Below, one piece after another: positions 42,554 through 52,008 of a DNA stretch of 64,000 bases. The first letter of the stretch is position 1. Each line of letters begins with the position of its first letter. Origin of the DNA: Photobacterium carnosum (lineage in GTDB: Bacteria; Pseudomonadota; Gammaproteobacteria; Enterobacterales; Vibrionaceae); NCBI RefSeq assembly GCF_002849605.1, contig NZ_NPIB01000001.1:124001-188000 (forward strand), written 5' to 3'. A program made the translations under genes and the position numbers. The notes beneath the pieces were generated by a model. It saw only the letters and a program-made list of their open reading frames with translations, was not told the DNA's origin and ran no database searches.

Positions 42554-43647
42554 TACTGTGCCTCCTCCTGAGTAAATACCACCACTTTCTGTCCATCTCT
42601 TAAGCGGTTAACGCCTGTAACAACGACTATTTCCCCTTCTTTAACGCCGGATTTTAACCGCACACCTTCAGGTACAACCTTATCCGTCACAATTTGACGT
42701 TTTGACACCGTATTATCCGCGGAGAGCACCCATACATATTTATTTAATGAAGCAAGATCATCGCCATCCAAATTAAATAAGGCTTCTAGTGGCACTATTT
42801 GTTGCCCTATCGTATAAACTTGTAACTTCTGCGCATCGGCTTCAACTTCAATCGACATACCGTCTAAAATGAACTGATCTTTAGGCATTGGCATGGTTAA
42901 AGTCACCAGAAATGAACCGGATGTGGGATCAGGTTCGGTCGTAAACTCTTTTAATGTCACCGCATATTTTTCACCATTAGGTAAAATCGCTTTCGCAGTT
43001 GTGCGTTGTCCTTTATCAATCTCCAATATACTTTGCTTGGAATAAATCATATCGGGCGCTTGGATCTCGATATCGACAGAATCAGTACTATGAATATTCA
43101 TCATTTGCTGACCAACTTTGATATTCTCAAATTGCTCAACAGGTACAATTGAAATCACACCACTAAAAGGGGCTTTAAGTACCGTAAAACTGAGCTGTAA
43201 TTGGGCTAAATCAAGGTTAGCTTTTGCAATACTTCGCTTGGCTTTTAACTCATCAAATTGAGATTGAGGTAAATAACCATTTTTTAATAATATGGCTGAG
43301 CGACGATATTGGCTATTTATCACATTGTCTTTGGCCTGAGCATCATCAACTTCTAATTTAAAATCGCTGGGATCTAATCGAGCTAACACTTGGTCTTTTT
43401 TAACTCTATCTCCTGAGCGCACTAATATCTGTATCACTTCTCCTGCAATACGAAATGATAAAACAGATTTATCTGCGGCAGATGCCACTGCAGGAAACGT
43501 TAATTTAGGTGATTGTTTCCCTGATTTAACCTGTTGTACTTTTACCAACGGCTGCTCGTCACGCGGCTCAACACTCGGTTTATCACACCCGAAAAGTAAC
43601 AACGCAGTACTGATTGACAGTGCCAATAAACTATAACGTTTGATCAT
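42553..43647 (-). CDS. RND periplasmic adaptor (second of two), lipoprotein
   Basis: A 364-residue membrane-fusion protein. The ATG at 43647 has GAGGA seven bases upstream and overlaps the stop of the preceding adaptor as ATGA. The signal ends in a lipobox LLFGC (CDKPS). Lipoyl-like halves (VLSFRIAGEVIQILVRSGDRVKKDQVLARLD and APFSGVISIVPVEQFENIKVGQ) flank a coiled-coil hairpin, and a beta-barrel region follows. It links the permease to an outer-membrane channel. Confidence 0.9.
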   Translation of the reverse strand: MIKRYSLLALSISTALLLFGCDKPSVEPRDEQPLVKVQQVKSGKQSPKLTFPAVASAADKSVLSFRIAGEVIQILVRSGDRVKKDQVLARLDPSDFKLEVDDAQAKDNVINSQYRRSAILLKNGYLPQSQFDELKAKRSIAKANLDLAQLQLSFTVLKAPFSGVISIVPVEQFENIKVGQQMMNIHSTDSVDIEIQAPDMIYSKQSILEIDKGQRTTAKAILPNGEKYAVTLKEFTTEPDPTSGSFLVTLTMPMPKDQFILDGMSIEVEADAQKLQVYTIGQQIVPLEALFNLDGDDLASLNKYVWVLSADNTVSKRQIVTDKVVPEGVRLKSGVKEGEIVVVTGVNRLRDGQKVVVFTQEEAQ

Positions 43648-44681
43648 AGTCCTCGCTCCTTGATCCATGAGCGGACCTTTTGACCTGATTGCAATTCAGA
43701 AACACCCGATGTTGCTATAACATCACCATCATTCAGCCCTGCAATAACACGGTTATTACTGTCTAATGTCACTTCGGTTCTTACAACTTGCTGCTTATCA
43801 TCAACACGCCACACATAGCTTTTATTACCGTCAACCATGATGGCTCTAACTGGTATTGCTCCCGCATTACCTTGTGGCAGCACAATTGTCACGCTGCCTG
43901 ACATTCCCGGCATAATATTACTACCATCAGGACGTGCCATTGAGAGTGTCACTTTATAACTGGATGTTTTGCTGTCAGGCTCAGTATCAATTTCTTTAAA
44001 TTGGGCAGGAAAAGTTTGATGGGCTAAAGTATCAAACGCAACGGTAGGATTAATATTTTCAGCATGTCCTTGAAAACGCGCTAAGAGGTAATCAGGAAGC
44101 TGAAATGTCATATTGATTAATTTGGCACTTTGAATATGCATTACTGGTTGTTTAGCACCAATATATTCATAGTTTTCAACCATAGACAAAGAAATATGCC
44201 CATCATAAGGTGCAATTAACTTAGCATAACTTAAATTTGATTTTTCTTTATCTAATGCGGCTTTAGCCTGCTTAAGATTCGCTTTCGCAGTATCATAATC
44301 AAGTTCTGATACCACTTTTTTTTCACGTAATTTTTTATCACGCTTAAATTGTACATTGGCTAAATCATATTGCGCTTGGGATTGTTTTACCAACAGTGAT
44401 AATTCATCAATATTTAATGTGGCCAGTGTCTGCCCTTTCGTTACAAATTGACCAGGATGGACATCAACACTCGCAAGTTGACCTGTAACTCGAAAGGCTA
44501 AAACCGCTTTATTTCCAGCTTCAACAATGGCAGGAAATGCACGTTGTGATTCATTATTACTAACTGAAACGGATTGTAATTTTACAGGGCGAGATTCAGG
44601 CTCAGCAATAACAGCTTGATCATCCTTGCACCCACTTAATGCTAAACATATAAATAATGCCGCAAAAGAGCGATATCTCAT
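43644..44681 (-). CDS. RND periplasmic adaptor (first of two), lipoprotein
   Basis: A 345-residue membrane-fusion protein starting at the ATG at 44681 (MRYRSFAALF), which has GGAGAG just upstream; a four-codon extension is rejected. Lipobox ALSGC. Lipoyl halves VLAFRVTGQLASVDVHPGQF and APYDGHISLSMVENYEYIGA enclose the alpha hairpin. It is a paralogue of the next gene, probably from an old duplication. First gene of the three-gene pump operon; no outer-membrane factor is encoded nearby, so TolC is the likely partner. Confidence 0.9.
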   Translation of the reverse strand: MRYRSFAALFICLALSGCKDDQAVIAEPESRPVKLQSVSVSNNESQRAFPAIVEAGNKAVLAFRVTGQLASVDVHPGQFVTKGQTLATLNIDELSLLVKQSQAQYDLANVQFKRDKKLREKKVVSELDYDTAKANLKQAKAALDKEKSNLSYAKLIAPYDGHISLSMVENYEYIGAKQPVMHIQSAKLINMTFQLPDYLLARFQGHAENINPTVAFDTLAHQTFPAQFKEIDTEPDSKTSSYKVTLSMARPDGSNIMPGMSGSVTIVLPQGNAGAIPVRAIMVDGNKSYVWRVDDKQQVVRTEVTLDSNNRVIAGLNDGDVIATSGVSELQSGQKVRSWIKERGL

Positions 44682-44843
44682 ACTACTCTCCATGATGTTT
44701 CATACTGAATATTTACTATTGTTAAAATATTGTACGAATGAAATATATCTATGAATAATAGAAGTGGATAACCTAAAAAGCTCTTTTAATTGATTAGAAT
44801 AGAGCCAATATCACAATCCTTGCCGATATAAAAAAGACAATAA

Positions 44844-44867
44844 AAAAGGAGCACAAGGCTCCTTTTA
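44844..44867 (-). terminator. terminator of the fumarase gene
   Basis: Stem AAAAGGAGC/GCTCCTTTT with a 5-base loop, 20 bases past the stop, T-run on the minus strand. Confidence 0.85.
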
Positions 44868-44887
44868 TTCAACTATACCTAAATGGC

Positions 44888-46402
44888 TTATTTTGCCATT
44901 TCAGCTATGTTCACACGCCATGTGTCAGGGCCTGTTTGGTGAGCATTAACACCTTCAGCATCGACAGCCACCGTTACTGGCATATCTTCTACTTCAAATT
45001 CATAAATCGCTTCCATGCCTAAATCAGCAAAAGCCACTACTCGTGCTTTTTTAATTGCTTTTGCAACAAGGTATGCCGCACCACCGACCGCCATTAAATA
45101 TACGGCTTTATGTTGTTTTATCGACTCAATCGTTGCGGGTCCACGCTCAGCTTTACCAATCATGCCCGTAAGGCCAGCTTCGCCCAACATCATTTCAGTA
45201 AATTTATCCATGCGAGTCGATGTTGTCGGTCCTGCTGGCCCAACAACTTCATCACGTACAGCATCAACAGGTCCAACGTAATAAATAAAGCGATTGGTAA
45301 AATCAACGCCTTCAGGCAAACCTTCACCATTAGCGAGCATTTCTTGAATACGCTTATGGGCAGCATCTCGACCTGTTAAAATCTTACCTGATAGTAATAC
45401 TGTTTCACCTGAACGCCATTCTTGTACATCAGCTTTCGTCACATTATCAAGGTTAACACGACGAACATTATCGCCGACATCCCATGTTACTTGTGGCCAA
45501 TCACTAAGCTTTGGTGGTGTCAATTCTGCGGGGCCTGAACCATCAAGCGTAAAATGCACATGACGGGTAGCGGCACAGTTAGGGATCATACATACCGGCT
45601 TAGATGCCGCATGCGTTGGCGCACTTTTAATTTTAACATCAAGTACCGTGGTTAAACCGCCCAAGCCTTGGGCACCAATACCCAAACGATTGACACGATC
45701 ATAAATATCTAACCGTAATGCTTCTTCTGTTGTTTTTGCACCACGTTCTTGTAGCTCATGGATATCAACCGCTTCCATCAATGATTCTTTAGCAAGTAGA
45801 GCGGCCTTTTCTGCTGTACCACCAATACCAATACCTAACATACCTGGAGGACACCAACCCGCCCCCATAAGTGGTACTGTTTTTTCTACCCACTCAGCAA
45901 CATCATCAGAAGGATTAAGCATCACCATTTTGGTTTTGTTTTCAGAACCGCCGCCTTTAGCCGCAATTTGAATATCAACTTTATTCCCAGCAACCATTTC
46001 AACATGCACTACCGCAGGCGCATTATCATGGGTATTTTTACGCGCTCCCGCAGGATCGGTAACTACAGATGCTCGCAATGGGTTATCCGCATTGGTATAA
46101 GCTTGACGAACCCCTTCATCAATCATTTGTTGTACAGTTAAATCGCTCTCCCACTGTACATTCATACCAATTTTGACAAAACAGGTAACAATACCTGTAT
46201 CTTGACAAATAGGTCGTCGCCCTTCGGCTGACATACGAGAATTAATTAAAATTTGGGCAATAGCATCTTTTGCTGCTTGGCTTTGCTCTTTATTGTAGGC
46301 TTTTTCTAATGCTTGAATAAAATCTAAAGGATGGTAGTAAGAAATATATTGTAAAGCATCAGCCACGCTACTGATTACATCTTGTTTACGGATGATGGTC
46401 AT
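44888..46402 (-). CDS. class I fumarate hydratase (iron-sulfur type)
   Basis: Interconverts fumarate and malate in the TCA cycle using a 4Fe-4S cluster. At 504 residues it is the shorter class I form common in vibrios, with the alpha region (RRPICQDTGIVTCFVKIG, AAKGGGSENKTKMVML, GAGWCPPGMLGIGIGG) fused to the beta region (VLLSGKILTGRDAAHKR, IYYVGPVDA, GPAGPTTSTRMD). Cysteines in PICQDTG, PVCMIPNC and GWCPPG are candidate cluster ligands. A strong ribosome site (CGAGGGTAATT) precedes the ATG. Divergent from pabB. Confidence 0.92.
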   Translation of the reverse strand: MTIIRKQDVISSVADALQYISYYHPLDFIQALEKAYNKEQSQAAKDAIAQILINSRMSAEGRRPICQDTGIVTCFVKIGMNVQWESDLTVQQMIDEGVRQAYTNADNPLRASVVTDPAGARKNTHDNAPAVVHVEMVAGNKVDIQIAAKGGGSENKTKMVMLNPSDDVAEWVEKTVPLMGAGWCPPGMLGIGIGGTAEKAALLAKESLMEAVDIHELQERGAKTTEEALRLDIYDRVNRLGIGAQGLGGLTTVLDVKIKSAPTHAASKPVCMIPNCAATRHVHFTLDGSGPAELTPPKLSDWPQVTWDVGDNVRRVNLDNVTKADVQEWRSGETVLLSGKILTGRDAAHKRIQEMLANGEGLPEGVDFTNRFIYYVGPVDAVRDEVVGPAGPTTSTRMDKFTEMMLGEAGLTGMIGKAERGPATIESIKQHKAVYLMAVGGAAYLVAKAIKKARVVAFADLGMEAIYEFEVEDMPVTVAVDAEGVNAHQTGPDTWRVNIAEMAK

Positions 46403-46576
46403 AATTACCCTCGTTAAGTATTATCATTCCATGGCGCCCTATTTGAATCTTCCAAATTGTAGGGTATTGATCGGCAAAATAATGCTGTTCAATCTTGGGC
46501 GTCTTTCGCCGAATATGATACTCTTGCCCATAACATTGCGCTATGCGCCAATCAAACCCTTGTCACAAAAAAGAAA

Positions 46577-47959
46577 ATGATTTGTAAATCACACCCAGAA
46601 TTAAGTATTACCTCATTGCCTTACTCAAAAGATGCCGCACTTTCATGGTTTACACCATTATCGGGATTACCATGGGCAATGATATTACGTTCGGCAGCAG
46701 AAACGCATCCAGATAATCGTTACGATATTTTAGTTGCTGATCCTTTAGCCACAATTGAATCACAATCTGACACCACTTATATTAAATTTTCAAATGGTGA
46801 CCAACGTAACACAACTGACGATCCTTTTTCGGTAATTGACGTGCTACAAAGTGAGCTATTACCGTCACTTAGCACATTATTAGACTTACCATTCCTTGGT
46901 GGTGCATTGGGATACTTCAGCTATGATTTAGGCCGTCGAGTAGAAAAAATTGCGACAACAGCGAGCCATGATCTTCACTTACCAGAAATGGCCGTTGGTA
47001 TTTATGATTGGGCTCTCATTGTTGATCATCAATTACAACAAACATCACTTATCGAACCAAAAAATAGCCACCGTTTAGCGTGGTTAACCCAACAACACTC
47101 ACAAGCACTACAATCCAACAACCAGAATAAAACATTTAAATTAACATCTTCTTGGTCATCAAATATGACTAAAGAGGATTACTGCAACAAATTTAACACG
47201 ATACAATCATATCTATTATCTGGAGATTGCTATCAAATTAATCTGGCACAACGATTTAAAGCCAACTATCAAGGTGATGAATGGCAAGCTTATTGCCGCT
47301 TAGATACCGCAAATGGTGCGCCTTTTTCTAGTTTTATTCGCACGGATAACTGTGCCATTCTTTCTGTATCACCCGAACGCTTTTTACAATTAAAGCAAGG
47401 TAATATTGAAACAAAACCGATTAAAGGCACTCGTCCACGAAGTAAAGATGCCATCGAAGATAATGCTAACGCACAAGCACTCCAGCAAGCACCGAAGGAT
47501 CGTGCAGAAAACGTAATGATCGTGGATTTACTGCGCAATGATATTGGTCGCGTTGCAATACCTGGCAGTGTTCGTGTACCCGCTTTATTTGCCATTGAAA
47601 GCTTTCCCGCCGTGCATCACTTAGTGAGTACCGTAACGGGTCAATTATCCAGTCATTACTCAGCAACAGATTTATTACGGGCTTGTTTCCCTGGTGGCTC
47701 AATTACTGGCGCACCGAAAGTAAGAGCAATGGAAATCATTGAAGAACTAGAACCTCATCGACGCAGTATTTATTGTGGCAGCATTGGCTATATCAGCCGT
47801 TGCGGCACCATGGACACCAATATTACGATTCGAACATTAGTTGCTTATCAACACAATTTATATGCATGGGCAGGCGGTGGGATCATTGCGGACAGTGATG
47901 CTGAGAGTGAATATCAAGAAACTCTCGACAAATTAAGTAAAATTCTGCCAACCTTATAA
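46577..47959 (+). CDS. pabB: PabB, aminodeoxychorismate synthase component I
   Basis: Converts chorismate plus ammonia (from PabA) to 4-amino-4-deoxychorismate for folate. The 460 residues show the chorismate-binding C-terminal domain: INLAQRFKA, ILSVSPERFL, ETKPIKGTRPR, ENVMIVDLLRNDIGR, FPGGSITGAPKVRAMEIIEELE and AGGGIIADSDAESEYQET. Trp synthase component TrpE is less likely because of the downstream nudL, the E. coli pabB-nudL-sdaA order. Its ribosome site is weak. Confidence 0.94.
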   Translation: MICKSHPELSITSLPYSKDAALSWFTPLSGLPWAMILRSAAETHPDNRYDILVADPLATIESQSDTTYIKFSNGDQRNTTDDPFSVIDVLQSELLPSLSTLLDLPFLGGALGYFSYDLGRRVEKIATTASHDLHLPEMAVGIYDWALIVDHQLQQTSLIEPKNSHRLAWLTQQHSQALQSNNQNKTFKLTSSWSSNMTKEDYCNKFNTIQSYLLSGDCYQINLAQRFKANYQGDEWQAYCRLDTANGAPFSSFIRTDNCAILSVSPERFLQLKQGNIETKPIKGTRPRSKDAIEDNANAQALQQAPKDRAENVMIVDLLRNDIGRVAIPGSVRVPALFAIESFPAVHHLVSTVTGQLSSHYSATDLLRACFPGGSITGAPKVRAMEIIEELEPHRRSIYCGSIGYISRCGTMDTNITIRTLVAYQHNLYAWAGGGIIADSDAESEYQETLDKLSKILPTL

Positions 47960-47999
47960 TAACGCTAAATATAGCGATAGCAGTGTAATGGAGGCTTTA

Positions 48000-48608
48000 A
48001 TGGGTGAACAACAGCAGATTTTAACGCGGTTTCTTATGGCACCAAGTCAACAGTATGACGCCAGCCATAAGCGTAGAATAAGTCATCACTTTACTGATGA
48101 CACATATTTCAAACCCGCTGCTGTTCTGATCCCATTAGTTCCTAGAAAACAAGGTTTCAATGTCGTATTAACTCGTCGCGCTGAACATTTAAAACATCAT
48201 CCAGGACAAATTGCATTTCCTGGAGGACGTTTTGAAGCTTCTGATAATGATTTAATAACCACGGCATTACGTGAAACCTTTGAAGAAACCGGTATTATTT
48301 GCCAACGTAATAACGTTATAGGTCAATTACCCCCACTAGCAACAATCAGTGGTTATATGGTGACACCATTCATATCAACAATTAGCAGTAATTATGCAGC
48401 CAAACCCGATCCGGGAGAGGTTGATACTATTTTTGAAGTACCGCTCAATTATCTGCTTAACCCCAATAATATCCACTCTCATCAGTTTCGCCTTCGAGGT
48501 GAATCCCACCAAGTTTACGCCATCCCTTATCATAATTATTCCATCTGGGGCGCAACAGCTCAGATAATTAAGCTGTTATCTAACCAAATTTGGGAAGATA
48601 AAAAATGA
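48000..48608 (+). CDS. nudL: NudL, CoA pyrophosphatase of the Nudix family
   Basis: Hydrolyses coenzyme A to phosphopantetheine and 3',5'-ADP. The ATG at 48000 follows GGAGG by six bases, giving 202 residues; a four-codon extension is rejected. The Nudix box reads FPGGRFEASDNDLI followed by ALRETFEETGI, and HLKHHPGQIAFPGG upstream is the CoA-specific signature. It follows pabB closely. Confidence 0.92.
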   Translation: MGEQQQILTRFLMAPSQQYDASHKRRISHHFTDDTYFKPAAVLIPLVPRKQGFNVVLTRRAEHLKHHPGQIAFPGGRFEASDNDLITTALRETFEETGIICQRNNVIGQLPPLATISGYMVTPFISTISSNYAAKPDPGEVDTIFEVPLNYLLNPNNIHSHQFRLRGESHQVYAIPYHNYSIWGATAQIIKLLSNQIWEDKK

Positions 48609-48610
48609 CC

Positions 48611-48665
48611 AATTAGACGTTTTATTTTCATCTTACAAGCCCATTTTTGTGACGTACGTCTAATT
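48611..48665. promoter_or_regulatory. 10-bp inverted repeat in the sdaC upstream region
   Basis: AATTAGACGT (48611-48620) and its exact complement ACGTCTAATT (48656-48665) are separated by 35 bases. A TGTGA half-site (48648-48652) inside the right arm suggests CRP, but the opposite half is poor. There is no T-run directly after the right arm. Confidence 0.35.
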
Positions 48666-48789
48666 TATTTGTATCACAAAAACTTCGTATTACAGAACGG
48701 GATCTTTATCCTTGTTTTCCCCTGACAAATAGCGACAATGCGCTCGTTCCTATATTCCGTTCCGTTCCCTTTTTATTGGATATCATAGT

Positions 48790-50043
48790 ATGCAAAATAC
48801 ATCGTCAGCGTCAGCAACAGGTGCGACAAAAGCCAAATGGACCTATAAATATTTCACATGGGCTCTTTCTCTATTTGGTACTGCAGTAGGTGCCGGCGTT
48901 CTATTTTTACCAATAAAAGCAGGTGCGGGCGGTTTCTGGCCTCTTGTTATTTTGGCACTTATTGCAGCACCAATGACATGGTTTGCACATAAAGGCTTAG
49001 CACGTTTTGTATTATCCTCAAAAAACCCACATGCTGATATTACTGACACTGTAGAAGAGCATTACGGAAAAACTGGTGCTAACTTAATTACTTTCGCTTA
49101 CTTCTTTGCTATCTACCCTATCGTATTAATTTACGGCGTTGGTATTACAAACACTGTTGATTCATTCATGGTTAACCAACTAGGTATGGAATCAGCACCT
49201 CGCTGGCTACTATCTGGTGTTTTAATTTCACTGATGACTGCGGGTGTAGTCTTTGGTAAAGAACTGATGTTGAAAGCAACATCAGCCATGGTTTACCCAT
49301 TAGTTGTTATTCTTTTGATTCTTTCTGTGTACCTAATTCCTGATTGGAACATGTCAATGGTACAAACAGAAGTAGATTGGTCTGCAATGCCAACAATCAT
49401 CTGGCTTGCGATTCCAATTATCGTGTTCTCATTTAACCACAGCCCAATTATCAGCCAGTTTGCTAAAGAACAACGTCGTATTTACGGTGATGAAGCAGTT
49501 AAGAAAACTGACATGATCACTGGTGGTGCTGCAATGATGCTAATGAGCTTTGTTATGTTCTTTGTATTCTCTGTTGTACTTTCAATGACACCAGAACAAC
49601 TAAACATGGCACAAGAGCAAAACATTTCAGTACTGTCATACCTAGCTAACGTAAAAGATTCACCAGCAATTTCTTACTTAGGTCCACTAGTTGCATTTGC
49701 TGCAATTACATCAAGCTACTTCGGTCACTTCTTAGGTGCCCACGAAGGTCTTGTTGGCTTAACTAAATCTCGTACTAAGATGCCAATTGCTCGAATTGAA
49801 AAAATCTCACTAGCTTTCATTGTGATCACAACCTGGATTGTTGCAATCATTAACCCAAGTATTCTTGGTATGATTGAAACAATGGGCGCACCAATGATTG
49901 CAGGTATCTTATTCTTATTACCTGTTATCGCAATGCAAACAGTACCTGCAATGGCTAAATACAAAACATCTGTCTTTGCTCGTATCTTTACCATTTTATG
50001 CGGTATTGCAGCTATCACATCTGTCATTTATGGCGCATTTTAA
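48790..50043 (+). CDS. sdaC: HAAAP-family serine/threonine transporter (SdaC-like)
   Basis: A 417-residue inner-membrane protein with 11 predicted helices, in the hydroxy/aromatic amino acid permease family. Helix 1 has FGTAVGAGVLFLPIKAGAGGFWP, and FSFNHSPIISQFAKEQR follows helix 5-6, as in SdaC. Because the next gene encodes serine deaminase, it most likely imports serine by proton symport for catabolism. Codon use is strongly biased, hinting at high expression. Confidence 0.88.
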   Translation: MQNTSSASATGATKAKWTYKYFTWALSLFGTAVGAGVLFLPIKAGAGGFWPLVILALIAAPMTWFAHKGLARFVLSSKNPHADITDTVEEHYGKTGANLITFAYFFAIYPIVLIYGVGITNTVDSFMVNQLGMESAPRWLLSGVLISLMTAGVVFGKELMLKATSAMVYPLVVILLILSVYLIPDWNMSMVQTEVDWSAMPTIIWLAIPIIVFSFNHSPIISQFAKEQRRIYGDEAVKKTDMITGGAAMMLMSFVMFFVFSVVLSMTPEQLNMAQEQNISVLSYLANVKDSPAISYLGPLVAFAAITSSYFGHFLGAHEGLVGLTKSRTKMPIARIEKISLAFIVITTWIVAIINPSILGMIETMGAPMIAGILFLLPVIAMQTVPAMAKYKTSVFARIFTILCGIAAITSVIYGAF

Positions 50044-50100
50044 TATAACTATTAAAAATGTGATGATTGCGAATAATTAATCATATAAAAGCAAAAATAT

Positions 50101-50129
50101 GTGCTAGTACTCATGGTGTTTACTAGCAC
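50101..50129. other. hairpin GTGCTAGTA/TACTAGCAC after sdaC
   Basis: A 9-bp perfect stem with an 11-base loop, 57 bases after the sdaC stop. No T-run follows on the plus strand; it may be a processing or partial termination element. Confidence 0.45.
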
Positions 50130-50154
50130 AAATAACGTAAAATAGACGATACTT

Positions 50155-50190
50155 AAGAGTAAAGATGTTTAATCATCCTTACTCTTTTAG
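50155..50190 (+). terminator. terminator-like hairpin in the sdaC-sdaA gap
   Basis: AAGAGTAA and TTACTCTT pair, with GATG/CATC continuing the stem, then TTTTAG. It could end sdaC transcripts or act as an attenuator before sdaA. Confidence 0.55.
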
Positions 50191-50197
50191 TTTAAGT

Positions 50198-50284
50198 GCG
50201 CTCGCCAAGGAAGGAGCGAGGATATCAACGAATGACAGTCTTCATCGGAGGCAAGAACAGCTTCCCCTTGACTGAGGTAATAAC
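50198..50284 (+). promoter_or_regulatory. structured leader of sdaA, possible riboregulator
   Basis: CGCTC/GAGCG (around 50200-50220) forms one stem. CAGTC (50236-50240) can pair with GACTG (50270-50274) just before the GAGG ribosome site, enclosing an inner stem GGCAAG/CTTCC. The second helix abuts the Shine-Dalgarno of sdaA, so folding could control translation. It also contains the 18-codon ORF described separately. It does not match the glycine riboswitch consensus well. Confidence 0.4.
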
Positions 50285-50288
50285 ATGA
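50232..50288 (+). CDS. possible 18-codon leader peptide overlapping the sdaA start
   Basis: Reading [18 protein letters not shown] then TGA. The stop overlaps the sdaA ATG as ATGA, the arrangement used for translational coupling. A GCGAGG site lies 10 bases before the ATG. It could be chance; the exact overlap and ribosome site are the only support. The peptide is not rich in serine, so simple serine attenuation is not suggested. Confidence 0.3.
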   Translation: MTVFIGGKNSFPLTEVIT

Positions 50289-51646
50289 TCAGTATTTTCG
50301 ATATATTCAAAATTGGTGTAGGCCCTTCTAGTTCACACACTGTTGGCCCAATGAAAGCAGGTAAAGAGTTCATCGACGACTTACGTGCGTTAGGCCAATT
50401 ACGTGACGTGACAAAAATTACCGTTGATGTTTACGGTTCTTTATCGCTTACAGGTAAAGGCCATCACACTGATATTGCTATCATTATGGGCCTTGCTGGA
50501 AATTCACCTGAACATGTTGATATTGATAGCATTCCTGGGTTTATCTCTCGCGTAGAAGAAACTGAACGTCTTCCTGTTGGCATGCACTGCCATACTGTTG
50601 ATTTCCCACGCGATGGCGGTATGAACTTCCATACGACTAACCTATCTCTTCATGAAAATGGCATGTCAATTCATGCTTGGCAAGATGACAAGGTCATTTT
50701 CTCTAAAACTTACTACTCTATTGGTGGCGGGTTTATTGTTGATGAAGAGAACTTTGGTAAAGAACAAGCAAATACTGTTGAGGTTCCTTACCCATTCTCT
50801 TACGCATCTGAATTGCTAGAACAATGTAATCTACATGGCCTTTCTGTTAGTGGGCTCGTTATGGCGAACGAACGCGCAATGAATGCAGAAGACGAAATTA
50901 GCACATACTTTGCTAATATTTGGAAAACCATGCGTGAGTGTATGGAACGCGGCATGAATGAAGAAGGTATTCTTCCTGGACCACTACGTGTTCCTCGTCG
51001 TGCAGCAGCATTACATCAACAACTGATTACAACAGAAAAATTAAATAATGATCCAATGACAGTTGTTGATTGGGTTAACATGTATGCATTTGCTGTTAAT
51101 GAAGAAAACGCAGCTGGTGGCCGAGTAGTAACGGCACCAACAAATGGCGCATGTGGTATTATTCCGGCTGTTCTCGCTTATTATGATAAGTTCGTACAAT
51201 CTGTTGGACCAAAAGAATACATCCGTTATTTTGCAGCATCAGGTGCTATTGGTGGTCTATATAAGCGTAATGCTTCTATTTCTGGCGCTGAAGTGGGTTG
51301 TCAAGGTGAAGTCGGTGTTGCTTGTTCAATGGCTGCAGCAGGTTTAGCAGAACTAATGGGCGGAAGTCCTGAGCAAGTTTGTATAGCTGCTGAGATCGCA
51401 ATGGAGCATAACCTAGGTTTAACATGTGACCCAGTAGCCGGACAGGTGCAAGTACCTTGTATTGAACGTAACGGCATTGCAGCAGTAAAAGCAATTAATG
51501 CAACCCGAATGGCGCTTCGTCGTTCATCAGCACCACGTGTATCACTTGATAAAGTCATTGAAACGATGCTTGAAACAGGCAAAGATATGAATGCTAAATA
51601 TCGTGAAACATCACAAGGTGGCTTGGCGATTAAAGTCATTTGCTAA
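50285..51646 (+). CDS. sdaA: SdaA, L-serine ammonia-lyase (iron-sulfur)
   Basis: Deaminates L-serine to pyruvate and ammonia using a 4Fe-4S cluster. The 453-residue single chain begins [26 protein letters not shown], the family signature, and continues into the beta region with [38 protein letters not shown] and [18 protein letters not shown], which hold the cluster cysteines. It follows the serine transporter, so the two form a serine catabolic unit, although a terminator-like hairpin and structured leader separate them. Confidence 0.97.
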   Translation: MISIFDIFKIGVGPSSSHTVGPMKAGKEFIDDLRALGQLRDVTKITVDVYGSLSLTGKGHHTDIAIIMGLAGNSPEHVDIDSIPGFISRVEETERLPVGMHCHTVDFPRDGGMNFHTTNLSLHENGMSIHAWQDDKVIFSKTYYSIGGGFIVDEENFGKEQANTVEVPYPFSYASELLEQCNLHGLSVSGLVMANERAMNAEDEISTYFANIWKTMRECMERGMNEEGILPGPLRVPRRAAALHQQLITTEKLNNDPMTVVDWVNMYAFAVNEENAAGGRVVTAPTNGACGIIPAVLAYYDKFVQSVGPKEYIRYFAASGAIGGLYKRNASISGAEVGCQGEVGVACSMAAAGLAELMGGSPEQVCIAAEIAMEHNLGLTCDPVAGQVQVPCIERNGIAAVKAINATRMALRRSSAPRVSLDKVIETMLETGKDMNAKYRETSQGGLAIKVIC

Positions 51647-51675
51647 TGTAAAATGAACATTTAACGCAATTAACT

Positions 51676-51703
51676 AAAAAACTATCTTCGGGTAGTTTTT
51701 TTG
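51676..51703 (+). terminator. terminator of sdaA
   Basis: Stem ACTATC/GGTAGT closed by a TTCG tetraloop and followed by a run of T. Confidence 0.9.
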
Positions 51704-52008
51704 TTTTACGCTCAAAATATTTATCTAAAAACCACAAACATATACAACATGATTCATTATTAATCACCTCATAACACCTATGAATTTAGATATATAGTCA
51801 TATTATATCAATATAACTATCACTCTTGTTCATTACTTCTTATATCTCTAATTGTATCTATTCTTTCGTTTCTTTTCGTCCTATACTCAATTACATATAC
51901 TCATTATCATTAATGTAGTGTAAGCATGGATGCGTATATCGCCTTTACATCATTGATGTTCGATATGTAATGAAGGATTTATTCCCTTTATAGAGAAGCA
52001 ATATTGCT
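51704..52008. other. intergenic region upstream of the AraC regulator
   Basis: Strongly AT-rich DNA with no ORF. A small dyad TTACAT/ATGTAA (51945-51950 and 51965-51970) lies about 40 bases before the regulator's ATG and might be an autoregulatory site; nothing else stands out. Confidence 0.4.

Noticed and set aside
46403-46576. 62-codon frame in the fumarase-pabB gap
   Set aside because: It starts inside the fumarase start region and ends at the pabB ATG, with no supporting ribosome site or recognisable sequence.
47290-47702. two minus-strand frames inside pabB
   Set aside because: Both overlap the conserved chorismate-binding domain and resemble nothing known.
50200-50284. glycine riboswitch upstream of sdaA
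   Set aside because: The conserved paired GGAGAG/CUCUC elements and the GGACAG end are missing; only loosely similar core bases are present.
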